Below, one piece after another: positions 1-8,369 of a stretch of DNA of 64,000 nucleotides; within the stretch, counting starts at the first letter, position 1; every line of letters starts with the position of its first letter. The DNA is from Nostoc sp. FACHB-892 (lineage in GTDB: Bacteria; Cyanobacteriota; Cyanobacteriia; Cyanobacteriales; Nostocaceae): the NCBI RefSeq assembly GCF_014698795.1, contig NZ_JACJTR010000005.1, positions 1 to 64,000 of the forward strand, read 5' to 3'. The notes beneath the pieces are model-generated. The model searched no databases. It worked only from the letters and a program-made list of their open reading frames with translations, and was not told the origin of the DNA. A program made the translations under genes and the position numbers.

Positions 1-157
1 AACGTTGCCCTATTTCTTGTTGTTCCTTGACTTGCCCACTCGCCAGCCACCACAACATCTGTAACTTTTCTTTCTGGTTTCCCAAAGACGTTGTTTGTAG
101 GCGTTTTTTTAGTTCCTCTTCGCTCTCGGCGATCTCAATCTTAAATGGGCGACTCAT
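1..157 (-). mobile_element. IS630-type transposase, N-terminal part (runs off window)
   Basis: Reading leftward from an ATG at 155-157, an open frame of 52 codons reaches the window edge. It begins MSRPFKIEIAESEEELKKRL and continues with a helix-rich stretch (LQMLWWLASGQV) that I recognise as the N-terminal helix-turn-helix region common to IS630/Tc1-like transposases of cyanobacteria. The catalytic DDE part would lie outside the window. It sits directly downstream of the NB-ARC gene and reads in the same direction. Family assignment rests on recalled similarity of the N-terminus only. The insertion end is probably near the TA at 218-219, where the NB-ARC protein loses its family pattern; IS630 elements target TA. 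Confidence 0.65.
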
Positions 158-165
158 GGGTATGC

Positions 166-1338
166 TCACTTACCGAGTTTGTTTCTCCTTATTATATGTA
201 GCTTCACATTAAATTGGTATAAGGCATGAATTTTGTAATATCCTTCGCTATCTTCTACTAGTTGCAGCAAGTTGCGCCCGTAGAGTTGCTTTTTAGCTGC
301 GTTTAATTCATCTTTTGACGAAGTTAGAAGAGGCAGGGGAGCAGGGAGCAGGAAGCGGGGGGAACTGTTTTCTTCAGCTTTGGAGGTGTTTGAGTTTTCT
401 AGTTGTTCTATGTTTTTACTTTCTATTGCTACCCAAACAACCAAATCCCAAAGAATCTGTCCAGGAGAAAATAAACTCAAAAATATTCCTAGTTGTTGCG
501 CCAGTGGGTTGAGTTCTGACCAAGTTAAAGCAAAGGCGGCTTTGACTCCCAGTTGAGTTGAGTTGAGAGTTTCCCGGTTTTGTAAAGCTACTTCTGCTAA
601 TTTACGTTCTTGCAATCGCCCAAACATAATATCTAAAGATATATCCGGGTCGCGTACTAAATAGCCACCCACTAACTCTATGCCCAAGGGTAAATATTCT
701 AGAGATTCACATATTGCTGCTGCGGCTTGTGGTTTATTTTCAACTCGCCTATCTGCTTTCCCCAACAGTCGTTTTAACAGTTCTAAAGCTTTGCCTGGTT
801 CTTTTTGCGGCGAGAGAACATCTAAAGGAATCTTTTGAATAAAATTTGAGTCTAAATCCCGCAGTCGAGTAGTAATTAAGACTCGGAAGCGGTTATTCTT
901 AGGAACAACTTGGCGGAGGTTGTCTAAATTAGTTACGTCATCGAAGACGATTAAAATAGGCAAGGGAGAGTCGGGATATTTAGACCAACACCAAGCGACT
1001 TGTTCTTTCAGGCTTAAAAGCGTTCCTCCTAATTCTTGGGGAATCTCCAAACCTAACTGCAACCGGAAAAACTCTAAAACTTCGGCGGCGAGATTGGTTT
1101 CTCTGTCGTTAAACCAGGCAATTCCGCCATAATCTTGTTGATATCGTCTGGCGTATTGGGTGGCTAATTCAGTTTTGCCCACGCCACCCATTCCCGCTAT
1201 TGCTACATAATCTCCGCGCTGCAAGTCTTCATGCACCGTTGCCAATTCCGTTTCTCGCCCGACGAAATTAACGGAACCGCGATAAGGAATAAATTTTGTG
1301 GGAGTTAACTTTGTCCGTTCCCTGTCAGACGACTCCAC
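166..1338 (-). CDS. NB-ARC (STAND) ATPase, 3'-truncated by an insertion sequence
   Basis: A 390-residue STAND-type P-loop ATPase. It shows a Walker A (GMGGVGKTELA, about residues 48-58), a kinase-2/Walker B strand (LPILIVFDDV), an RNBS-B-like strand (RFRVLITTR) and a GLPL-like motif (LEYLPLGIELVGGYL), the order expected for NB-ARC. Family members normally continue into a long TPR or WD40 sensor. Here the sequence follows the family up to YKIHAL and then ends within about 18 unrelated residues, next to an IS630-type transposase, so the sensor half is probably displaced. The start is GTG at 1338-1336, directly abutting the TGA of the upstream gene, which implies coupled translation. An in-frame Pro/Leu-rich insert (PRFLLPAPLPLL, about 329-340) is encoded by a dispersed GGGAGCAGG-type repeat. 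Role unknown; such proteins are often signalling or defence switches. Confidence 0.8.
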   Translation of the reverse strand: MESSDRERTKLTPTKFIPYRGSVNFVGRETELATVHEDLQRGDYVAIAGMGGVGKTELATQYARRYQQDYGGIAWFNDRETNLAAEVLEFFRLQLGLEIPQELGGTLLSLKEQVAWCWSKYPDSPLPILIVFDDVTNLDNLRQVVPKNNRFRVLITTRLRDLDSNFIQKIPLDVLSPQKEPGKALELLKRLLGKADRRVENKPQAAAAICESLEYLPLGIELVGGYLVRDPDISLDIMFGRLQERKLAEVALQNRETLNSTQLGVKAAFALTWSELNPLAQQLGIFLSLFSPGQILWDLVVWVAIESKNIEQLENSNTSKAEENSSPRFLLPAPLPLLTSSKDELNAAKKQLYGRNLLQLVEDSEGYYKIHALYQFNVKLHIIRRNKLGK

Positions 1339-1776
1339 TCAAATCTGAAAAGTACTACCTCTTTGGTCAATGGTTTGATTTTGAGCCGCATTAATCGCTT
1401 TTTCAATATTTTGGGTAAAAGTTGAAGGGTATGATTGTTGAGATTTCTCCACAGCTGCTTTTATCTCCTTGAGAATTTCAGCCAAGTTCGACGGTGGATT
1501 ATTTTCTGTTAATAATGCCAATTCTTGTGCAGCTTGAGCTACTTCAGGATTAGCTTTAGCCGCAGATTCCACTTCTAATACAGCTTTGCCATAATCGAGT
1601 GGTTGTTCTGGTGCTTTCTCAATAGCAACTACAGTCTGGGGAGAATGTTTTTTCAGGGTGACGAGAAACTTGCCAGTCTTATCTAATAAGTTTTCTGTGA
1701 CCTTTTCGGTTGTTTTTTCTAAGGCTTTGGTGGCTATTATAGTGCCAACAGCGATCGCCGCAGTTTCAAGTATCAT
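1339..1776 (-). CDS. Small partner protein of the NB-ARC ATPase (unknown function)
   Basis: A 145-residue, Ala/Glu/Lys-rich, mostly helical protein with a hydrophobic N-terminus (ETAAIAVGTIIATKAL) that could be a membrane-associating helix. The C-terminus carries the polar segment NQTIDQRGSTFQI, which resembles the linker that often precedes NB-ARC domains in cyanobacterial STAND proteins. Its TGA is immediately followed by the GTG start of the NB-ARC gene, so the two look like one protein split in two or a coupled operon. I recognise no catalytic motif. It could be an effector or adaptor domain for the ATPase; this is inferred from position only. Confidence 0.7.
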   Translation of the reverse strand: MILETAAIAVGTIIATKALEKTTEKVTENLLDKTGKFLVTLKKHSPQTVVAIEKAPEQPLDYGKAVLEVESAAKANPEVAQAAQELALLTENNPPSNLAEILKEIKAAVEKSQQSYPSTFTQNIEKAINAAQNQTIDQRGSTFQI

Positions 1777-1857
1777 ATCCTGCCTTGGCTATGTGTATCA
1801 TACTTAATACACTATTTTTGTTCTCAATTCCGCAGCTAAGTTAAAAAACCCATATTT

Positions 1858-1964
1858 TATAGCGGTTCTCGTTTACGTGAGGTACATCCGTAAGGGCACG
1901 GCAGTGCCGTGCCCCTACACCTTGCAATATAATCTTGTACCGCATCTGAATGGGAACCGCTATA
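1858..1964. mobile_element. MITE-like element with 11-bp terminal inverted repeats
   Basis: The 107-bp segment begins TATAGCGGTTC and ends GAACCGCTATA, a perfect 11-bp inverted repeat that starts and ends in TA. The next bases of the two arms also pair imperfectly, both running into a GTAC. The interior holds the palindrome GGGCACGGCAGTGCCGTGCCC (around 1894-1914). No protein is encoded. A second element with the same core but different ends lies at 2818-2922. Confidence 0.7.
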
Positions 1965-2051
1965 CTCAGCGTTACGGATTTTGCCGAGTTCAGCATTACT
2001 TTCTCAATATATTGCGTGTGATATCTAAGCTTTTTGAATTGAAACTAGTTG

Positions 2052-2290
2052 CCGTTACTAAACATCGCCACCAACATCGCGCTTTAAGTTACTAAAATAA
2101 CGAGTTTAGTTACCACCACTACGATTTTTGTTACAAATATCATAATTTTCGTTACAATATTACAAATTTGTTACTAAAATAACGAGTGTAGTTACGAACG
2201 CTACGATTTTTGTTACAAACATCATAATTTTCGTTACAATGTTACGAGTTTAGTTACCACCACTACGATTTTCGTTACAAACATCATAGT
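2052..2290. repeat. GTTAC array with 21-bp period
   Basis: GTTAC occurs at 2052, 2088, 2109, 2130, 2151, 2170, 2191, 2212, 2234, 2242, 2254 and 2275. Most steps are 21 bp, with a few of 19, 22, 12 or 8. On a larger scale the block starting GTTACTAAAATAACGAG at 2088 recurs at 2170 (82 bp later) and a shortened copy starts at 2242. The unit between GTTACs is AT-rich (for example AAATATCATAATTTTC). In one frame 21 bp would encode a heptapeptide VTxxxIF, but stops interrupt it. It lies 120 bp upstream of the gene at 2411. Confidence 0.75.
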
Positions 2291-2410
2291 TTTAATGGAT
2301 ATTACTTAAGCTATAGTTATATTCAGCACCAAGTTTGTGGATTTTACTCAACCAAAATTCAGCTTTAATAAGGCAAGCTAGTTCTAGAACACAATAAAAA
2401 GAACATAATT

Positions 2411-2806
2411 ATGCCTCGTCAAAAGCGTACATATCGTGCTCTAGAAAAAGCTGAATTGAGAATGTTCGGACTCAAAGCAATTGATCCGAATATGGATTTT
2501 GGCGATGCTCGCAATTTGCAAAATATCACACAAATAATTCAGCAGTACCGTAGCAAAATAGAAGCTTATAATACTACTCTGGCTGTGATTGACTCTTACA
2601 AAAATGAGATGAAAGAGTTGGAAACAACTTTGAGCGACTTGACAGAAAAGATGCTTCTTGGAGTTGCCTTTAAATACGGCAAAGATAGCCATGAATATGA
2701 GATGGCGGGTGGTGTTCGTAAAAGCGATCGCATCCGTAAAAGCACAGCAGCACGCTTGAAAGGGACTCCAGAGGAACCAATTACTAAGAGTGCTAAAACT
2801 GCATAA
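2411..2806 (+). CDS. Conserved cyanobacterial hypothetical protein, coiled-coil
   Basis: A 131-residue basic protein starting MPRQKRTYRALEKAELRMFG. The middle (about 37-80) is heptad-like and probably a coiled coil (IIQQYRSKIEAYNTTLAVIDSY). The C-terminal third has a Gly-containing charged motif (AGGVRKSDRIRKSTAARLK) that looks like a nucleic-acid-binding or basic tail. I recall similar proteins in other Nostoc genomes but know no function. No close RBS stands out; the start is supported by the recurrent MPRQKR beginning. It stands alone between the GTTAC array and a MITE. Confidence 0.65.
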   Translation: MPRQKRTYRALEKAELRMFGLKAIDPNMDFGDARNLQNITQIIQQYRSKIEAYNTTLAVIDSYKNEMKELETTLSDLTEKMLLGVAFKYGKDSHEYEMAGGVRKSDRIRKSTAARLKGTPEEPITKSAKTA

Positions 2807-2817
2807 AAAGCATTCTC

Positions 2818-2922
2818 ATACCATTTTACTTTAATAATGATACAAATACGTTGGTAAGGGCACGGCATTGCCGTGCCCCTACGAGGAATCTATATGTATC
2901 AAGGTTTTTGTGAAATGGTATC
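2818..2922. mobile_element. MITE-like element, second type sharing the core palindrome
   Basis: A roughly 105-bp segment flanked by imperfect inverted ends, ATACCATTTTAC on the left and GTGAAATGGTAT on the right. Inside is the palindrome GGGCACGGCATTGCCGTGCCC (around 2858-2878), nearly identical to the one at 1894-1914. Inner arms also pair (TGATACAAA against TATGTATCA). No coding capacity. Confidence 0.6.
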
Positions 2923-3077
2923 AGGCTAAAATCTGGGGCTAGTACCGCAAGGACGTTCGGCGAAGCTCAGTCGAGCCGCAAAAGTCATAAAAGAAGAATT
3001 TCAGAAGTCAGAATGGGCTAAACGCTGTGCTATCCGCCAGCCGTACAAAATACCCAACTGAATTCTGTTCGATAATA

Positions 3078-6000
3078 TCACTCAAATTGCACAAGCGATC
3101 GCCCCGATACAACAATAAAGCCGACAGAATCGAGCCTAATTTGGGGCTGGCGAATTCCTTGGAGAATGGCTGCATTTAAAGCAGTTTCTATCTTTAATTC
3201 TTCAGCTAAGGCATTATCCCAGGTTTGTTGGTTCAAACGCAGACGTAATTGTTCTACTCTATTGGCTAATTTCTTTTCAGCGACCTTAGCACAACTTTGA
3301 CATAAGTCAACAAAATCGGGACGATTGGAGAGTAGTTCTGAAGAAGTGTTACGCACTTGATAGCAAAAATTTTGCCATTTACTAGGCTCAACAAAATCGT
3401 CAATAATTCCTAAGCGCTCTTTTGCCAAATTGTAATCTCGTCCTTGATTGTTGTTTTTATCTTTATATGGACGTTGTAGGATACTTAAGAGCGCTTTATC
3501 TTCAACAACACGTATTGGCTCATTACGACCATCAACATAGATAGTTTCTATAATTGGCGGAAATAGAGCATCAACACGCCGCTGCAAGTTTTTAAATTGA
3601 GAACTATCGAGTTTGTTATCTAGTAAAACTTGTTTGGCAATTCTTAAATTTGCCTCGACTACATAATTGCACTGGAAACCAAACCACTCTTTCCCTTCTT
3701 TAGAATCCCAAGATGCATCAGTGCGCCACAGAGCAAAGGCTTCACCTCGGTCATCCCAGTTTATATAGTTCCAGAGTGCTTCGACAAATCCTTCTCCAAC
3801 TCGAAAGAGTTTAATACCAGGATTCTGGTTTGCTACCCTACGATTATAAGTACCGAATTGGTCTAGGTAACTATCAGCAAAACGGTTTTTTAACTCATTT
3901 ATGGGAACCAATGTCCGCGTTGACGGTTGATAACGTCGCATATCTGATGAATCTGGATTATTCAGTCCTCTGAATCCCAGCGCGTCACAAATCCAACCTT
4001 CAATTGCTCGTTTCATTTCTAGATGACAAGCATCGTAATTATCTAACTCTTGAAAATACTCGGTGGCAATTTCATCGTTAGCGTCAATTTCATCTAAAGC
4101 ATTTTGCTCACTAATTTTTGCTATTTCGACTTCAATTTGCTCTTGAATTGGTGAAATCATCTCTAACAATCCAGCAGCACTTGATTTAAACAAAGCTGTT
4201 TCTAATTCTGCAAGTTTATCATCTACATAAAACTGTAAACTTGCAATTGATTGTTGGAATATACCAAAGCCATCTTTCAATACTTGATACCAAGCATTGT
4301 GGGGGCTATCTTCCAAATAAGGGCCAATCAAAACACAAGATTGGACTCCGATTTTGCTACCAATGCGGTCAAGTCTGCCAAGTCTTTGCTCTAATTGGTT
4401 AGGCGACCAAGGCAGGTCAAAGTGAATTAACCAATCGGCAAATTGGAGGTTAAGTCCTTCTTCTCCAGAGCGATCGCATACTAGAATAAAGCAGTTTGGG
4501 TTATTCCTGAACTTACTTAAGCCTTCCTCAACTTTGTCTGGTGATTCCCCAAATTGATGTTTGGCTATTGTTTCAGTACCAAAGGTATCAGACAAATACC
4601 GGACTATTTCGCCACAAGTTTGCCCAAAACTGGTAAACACAACAAATTTGGGTAGAATATCGCCAGTAATTGGTCTTTTGATTCTCTGCTGTATCCTCGT
4701 GATGAATTCTTTTTGATTCTTCCGAACGTTTGCGGGAATTTTGAAGTATGTACCTAGCTGATTTAGCAGCACTGTTTTCAAATTTTCCGTCCGTCCTCCG
4801 TCCTCTTGAGGTTGACGAATAATTTTTAGGAAGGATTGCAGAATCTCTTCTTCCCCTGAGAATTTGGGGGTTGTAGTTAATAGGCGAATATCATCTTCTT
4901 TAAACTCTTGGGTGAGTTTAGCATGAGGCTTACCAGTTAACCGGGCGGTAATTACTTGCTCTAAAATCCCTAACCAAGTACCAGCAGCTAGGAATAATAA
5001 CAGAAAAATTCGCTGATATGCCTTTTCAGTAGGAGCTACACTACGCCATTGATTGAGGAGTTCGTGGATATCAGGCGATCGCTCGTCTAAATCATACTCT
5101 TCTTTGGGCGTAAAATTGCGGTCAAAAATCACATCTTCCACCGCCGCGCGACGGTTGCGAAGCATTCGGCGGTGTAGTCGATAGATATCGCTGACGTGAG
5201 TGCGAATCGCTTGAACGATTTGATCTTGCTCGGTAGAATTTGCTTGTAAATTTTCTAAATCATCCGCCAGCTTTTGTAAATACTCATCCTCGGCCAAGAG
5301 GTTTCGTAGTTGCTGCAAGTTGCTTTTGAGAACAGCAGGTTCAGCGCCTTCTTTAAAAGAAAGCAGAAGTTTACCAATTTCTTGACGGCTTTCAACTTTG
5401 GCGCGAAAACCTGCTAAATCACCAATTTTATAGGTTGCTGGGTCGAGCAAGTGCAACATGGCCAGAAAATCTTGCTCATGATTGAGAACAGGAGTGGCGG
5501 ATAATAGAAGCAAGCGATCGCTTTTATGAGCAAGTTCTTTGCAAGTTTGAAAACGCTGGCGCACTGTTGCATCCTTGGAGGTTGCCATTGCTGCGATATG
5601 ATGGGCTTCATCTAAAATTAAGCAGCCTATCCTCGCTTTCAGGTTGACTTTATGGATATCTTCAACCGCCAGCACCGCTACCCGTTTGCCAAAATGGGAG
5701 ATGTAAAATTTGTTTTCTAACTCAGTCCGCCATTGTTTAAGCAAATATTGCGGAACTATAACCACCGCACCTTTTTTCGGTTCATCCAGAAGGAATTGAC
5801 GCAGAATCGCACCCGCTTCAATGGTTTTTCCGAGTCCCACCTCGTCTGCTAGTAAGTAACGCTGAATTGGGTCTTCTAGTACCCGCCGCACAACTTCAAC
5901 TTGGTGAGGATAAAGATTAATATTTGCCGAAATCAGTCCTGTCATCCCGCGACTGACAGCGCGTTGCTTAATCAAAGATTTCACGAAAGCCAATCTTTTA

Positions 6001-6386
6001 TCGTGGAAGTAAGGCGTTTCGTGACCCTTCATCGCCAGAGTTTCGATAGGGTCTGTGTTTGGGAGATTACAACGAACGTAAATATCTTCTTCAGTAGCGA
6101 TCGCAGTTTTCTTGTCTGGTAAATCAATTTGATACATTTCTGTATCTTCATCCCAGATGAAAACTCTGCCAACTATCCATTTATCCTGAGTTTGGGACTT
6201 AATATAGCATCGAGCTTGGGGTTCAAGCCTGACCTCAGAGAGAGAATTTAAAGGTAAAGTTTTTTGGAGACGTTGCCCTATAGAGCAGAAATACTCAACG
6301 TTCGCATTGTCATCAGATATTTCTGTAACTTTTCCGATACCCAAAGAGTTATTCTGGGACTGTACCAATAAACCGAGCTTAATCAT
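3078..6386 (-). CDS. SNF2/RapA-type DEAH helicase-like ATPase (possibly DpdE-like)
   Basis: A 1102-residue superfamily-2 protein. Residues 1-110 form small beta-rich, RapA-like modules (LGIGKVTEI, WIVGRVFIWDED). Motif I is DEVGLGKT (181-188), motif II DEAH (259-262), motif III SAT (296-298). The C-terminal RecA lobe has CDRSGEEGLNLQFADWLIHF and LGRLDRIG (motifs V and VI, about 640-685). The last 400 residues are helical with no motif I know. Such enzymes translocate on duplex DNA or displace bound proteins. The N-terminal pattern is reminiscent of DpdE helicases of 7-deazaguanine DNA-modification clusters, but no dpd partner is present here, so this is only a suggestion. The gene is alone on its strand with about 200 bp of non-coding DNA upstream. 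Confidence 0.85.
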   Translation of the reverse strand: MIKLGLLVQSQNNSLGIGKVTEISDDNANVEYFCSIGQRLQKTLPLNSLSEVRLEPQARCYIKSQTQDKWIVGRVFIWDEDTEMYQIDLPDKKTAIATEEDIYVRCNLPNTDPIETLAMKGHETPYFHDKRLAFVKSLIKQRAVSRGMTGLISANINLYPHQVEVVRRVLEDPIQRYLLADEVGLGKTIEAGAILRQFLLDEPKKGAVVIVPQYLLKQWRTELENKFYISHFGKRVAVLAVEDIHKVNLKARIGCLILDEAHHIAAMATSKDATVRQRFQTCKELAHKSDRLLLLSATPVLNHEQDFLAMLHLLDPATYKIGDLAGFRAKVESRQEIGKLLLSFKEGAEPAVLKSNLQQLRNLLAEDEYLQKLADDLENLQANSTEQDQIVQAIRTHVSDIYRLHRRMLRNRRAAVEDVIFDRNFTPKEEYDLDERSPDIHELLNQWRSVAPTEKAYQRIFLLLFLAAGTWLGILEQVITARLTGKPHAKLTQEFKEDDIRLLTTTPKFSGEEEILQSFLKIIRQPQEDGGRTENLKTVLLNQLGTYFKIPANVRKNQKEFITRIQQRIKRPITGDILPKFVVFTSFGQTCGEIVRYLSDTFGTETIAKHQFGESPDKVEEGLSKFRNNPNCFILVCDRSGEEGLNLQFADWLIHFDLPWSPNQLEQRLGRLDRIGSKIGVQSCVLIGPYLEDSPHNAWYQVLKDGFGIFQQSIASLQFYVDDKLAELETALFKSSAAGLLEMISPIQEQIEVEIAKISEQNALDEIDANDEIATEYFQELDNYDACHLEMKRAIEGWICDALGFRGLNNPDSSDMRRYQPSTRTLVPINELKNRFADSYLDQFGTYNRRVANQNPGIKLFRVGEGFVEALWNYINWDDRGEAFALWRTDASWDSKEGKEWFGFQCNYVVEANLRIAKQVLLDNKLDSSQFKNLQRRVDALFPPIIETIYVDGRNEPIRVVEDKALLSILQRPYKDKNNNQGRDYNLAKERLGIIDDFVEPSKWQNFCYQVRNTSSELLSNRPDFVDLCQSCAKVAEKKLANRVEQLRLRLNQQTWDNALAEELKIETALNAAILQGIRQPQIRLDSVGFIVVSGRSLVQFE

Positions 6387-6489
6387 AGATCCAGTCCCCT
6401 GAATACACTAAAAGAACCTTCCAGACTAGTTTGTTCATCTATATCTGGCAGTTTTGTCAATCAACATTATAGATAATAAACTGACATCA

Positions 6490-6560
6490 CAGTTTTTCGT
6501 TTTAGCGATGTCTACGACGGGCTACGTCTCAGCTCCACCATCGCCAACGAGTAAAATCAG
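6490..6560. repeat. Dispersed hairpin repeat fragment
   Basis: The intergenic stretch contains GCGATGTCTACGACGGGCTA and the related CTCCACCATCGCC, which together look like the dispersed short repeat often found between cyanobacterial genes (GCGATG...CATCGC arms). No gene in it. Confidence 0.4.
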
Positions 6561-6595
6561 TCCAAAGGTTGATTTGCGTTGTGATTACTATTCTT

Positions 6596-7264
6596 TTATA
6601 TCAAGTCGCTTTTAATTAGGCGTTTTTGTAAAGCAACAACAACAGCCTGAGTGCGATCGCTCACTCCTAGTTTATGTAAAATAGCATGAACATGAACTCT
6701 CACAGTTCCAGGAGTAATATACAATTTTAAAGCAATTTGTTGGTTGGTTTTTCCCTCTGCCAAAAATGACAAAATTTCTTGTTCACGCTGAGTCAAAGGA
6801 TTAGCAGATTTAGATATATTTTCTAAATACGACTCAGAAGCAAAACTACAATGAATTTCATTTGTTGCTGTTTCATCCCACCAAGATGCACCCGCAGCCA
6901 CAGAACGGAGTGCTAATAATAATTTTTCCGCAGGAATTCCTTTGAGGCAATAACCTTGAGCGCCGACTGCAATCAGCCGTGCAATCAGGGTTTTTTGAGA
7001 ATGGGAAGTCAAAACTAAGATTGGTACATGAGGATTCTGCTGCTTGATTTGTTTGCACGCTTCAATGCCACCAATGCCCGGTAATCCCACATCTAACAGC
7101 ACCACATCTAAAGTCTGTTGATTAACTAACTCAATAGCTGTTTCACCATCTTCAGCCTCAGCAACAATCTCCAGCCCAATTTCTTCTTGCAATCGCACAC
7201 GCAAACCTAAACGGAAGAGTTCATCATCCTCAACCAAGAGAATTTTTATAGGGTTAGACAGCAT
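6596..7264 (-). CDS. NarL/FixJ-type response regulator
   Basis: A 222-residue two-domain regulator. The receiver (about 8-125) shows the acidic pocket (VEDDE), the phospho-acceptor strand (LDVVLLDVGLPG) and the conserved Thr/Ser and Lys positions (LVLTSHS, YCLKG). The C-terminal LuxR-type HTH (about 155-215) has LTQREQEILSFLAEGKTNQQ and the recognition part TPGTVRVHVHAIL. It begins one base after the TGA of the kinase gene upstream (TGA-G-ATG), so the two form a coupled operon and presumably a cognate pair. Its position next to the kdp operon makes that operon a possible target; this is inference. Confidence 0.9.
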   Translation of the reverse strand: MLSNPIKILLVEDDELFRLGLRVRLQEEIGLEIVAEAEDGETAIELVNQQTLDVVLLDVGLPGIGGIEACKQIKQQNPHVPILVLTSHSQKTLIARLIAVGAQGYCLKGIPAEKLLLALRSVAAGASWWDETATNEIHCSFASESYLENISKSANPLTQREQEILSFLAEGKTNQQIALKLYITPGTVRVHVHAILHKLGVSDRTQAVVVALQKRLIKSDLI

Positions 7265-7265
7265 C

Positions 7266-8369
7266 TCACGTAGTTAGAGAGGACTGAAACGGATAGACTG
7301 GGAGCTTAAAAGCAAACATAGCTCCAACGGGTAATATGTTCTCTGCCCAGATTATACCGCCGTGGGCTGTGATAATTTGGCGAGATAGATAAAGTCCTAA
7401 TCCTGAGCCTTTGCTTTGCCGTTGGCTATGTCCTTGATAAAATCGCTCAAATAAATGGGACAACTGTTCGGGCTGGATACCTGCACCTGTATCCAAAATT
7501 TTTACAATTTGATAGGCAGATTGGGATTCTAACACGACTTCCACATGACTATTGCGCGGGGAATGGTTAATTGCATTCACTAAGAGATTAATTAAGACTC
7601 GTTGCAGTTGTAAAGCATCACCTTTCACCCACAAAGATTGTCGCCAATCAGATTCACCATAGTTAAGCGAGAGATATACACACCGATTTGCTGCTAACTC
7701 GGTGAGAGTACTAACCGCTTCTTCTGCCAGCACAGTTAAATCTACAGGTTCTAGATTAAGTTCTAAGCCTTCAGTATCATTACGGTAGATATCTAATAAA
7801 GTTTCTAACAATTGCAGTGAAGTTTGATGGCTACGCGCCATTGTGGCTAAAACTTTTTGCTGTGCTGGTAATATGGGGCCAAATTTTTCGCCTTCAAAGG
7901 CTTTGAGAGTTTCAATTGCTCCTAATAAAGGTGTTTTCAGGTCGTGGGTAAGTGTAGAAGCAAAATCTTCTCGGACTCTGACTAATTCTTCTTGTGCTTC
8001 TAGCTTGGCACTAGTTGAAGCGATCGCTTCCTCAGAAAGACGCAGGCGATCGCTCAACACACCTGTAACAATCAACGCTATTGCGGCGATCGCTCTACTA
8101 GTAATTGTGGAAGCATTGATGATTTCGCCTGCTGGCACTACAAGATTCAACATGGTTAAAAACACAGCTGTAAAAGTAGCTTGAAAAGTCGCCCGCTTTC
8201 CCAACCAGGAATTTGTCAATAAAATCGGACCTGTGTAGAGATACCCAAAAACGTAGGGAATGGGTGTAGAAAACTCCAGAACAATCACAAATGTATATAA
8301 ACCAGCAATGATGAAATATCTGCCCAAATGGAATCCTTTATTAAAATGTTTAGCTATAAAATGTCTCAT
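7266..8369 (-). CDS. Membrane histidine kinase, partner of the NarL-type regulator
   Basis: A 367-residue sensor kinase. Residues 15-115 hold about three or four membrane spans with almost no periplasmic domain, then a short coiled linker. HisKA (about 135-200) has the H-box TLTHDLKTPLLG. HATPase shows an N-box (VLINLLVNAINHS), G1 (DTGAGI) and G2 (GSGLGLYLS). The arrangement resembles kinases that sense from within the membrane. It is transcribed away from the kdp operon with about 415 bp between the two. The neighbouring KdpD lacks a kinase domain, so this enzyme could supply the missing function; nothing in the sequence proves it. Confidence 0.88.
   Translation of the reverse strand: MRHFIAKHFNKGFHLGRYFIIAGLYTFVIVLEFSTPIPYVFGYLYTGPILLTNSWLGKRATFQATFTAVFLTMLNLVVPAGEIINASTITSRAIAAIALIVTGVLSDRLRLSEEAIASTSAKLEAQEELVRVREDFASTLTHDLKTPLLGAIETLKAFEGEKFGPILPAQQKVLATMARSHQTSLQLLETLLDIYRNDTEGLELNLEPVDLTVLAEEAVSTLTELAANRCVYLSLNYGESDWRQSLWVKGDALQLQRVLINLLVNAINHSPRNSHVEVVLESQSAYQIVKILDTGAGIQPEQLSHLFERFYQGHSQRQSKGSGLGLYLSRQIITAHGGIIWAENILPVGAMFAFKLPVYPFQSSLTT

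Noticed and set aside
1877..2095. 72-codon frame upstream of the GTTAC array
   Set aside because: It starts inside the MITE and encodes the MITE palindrome; no family resemblance.
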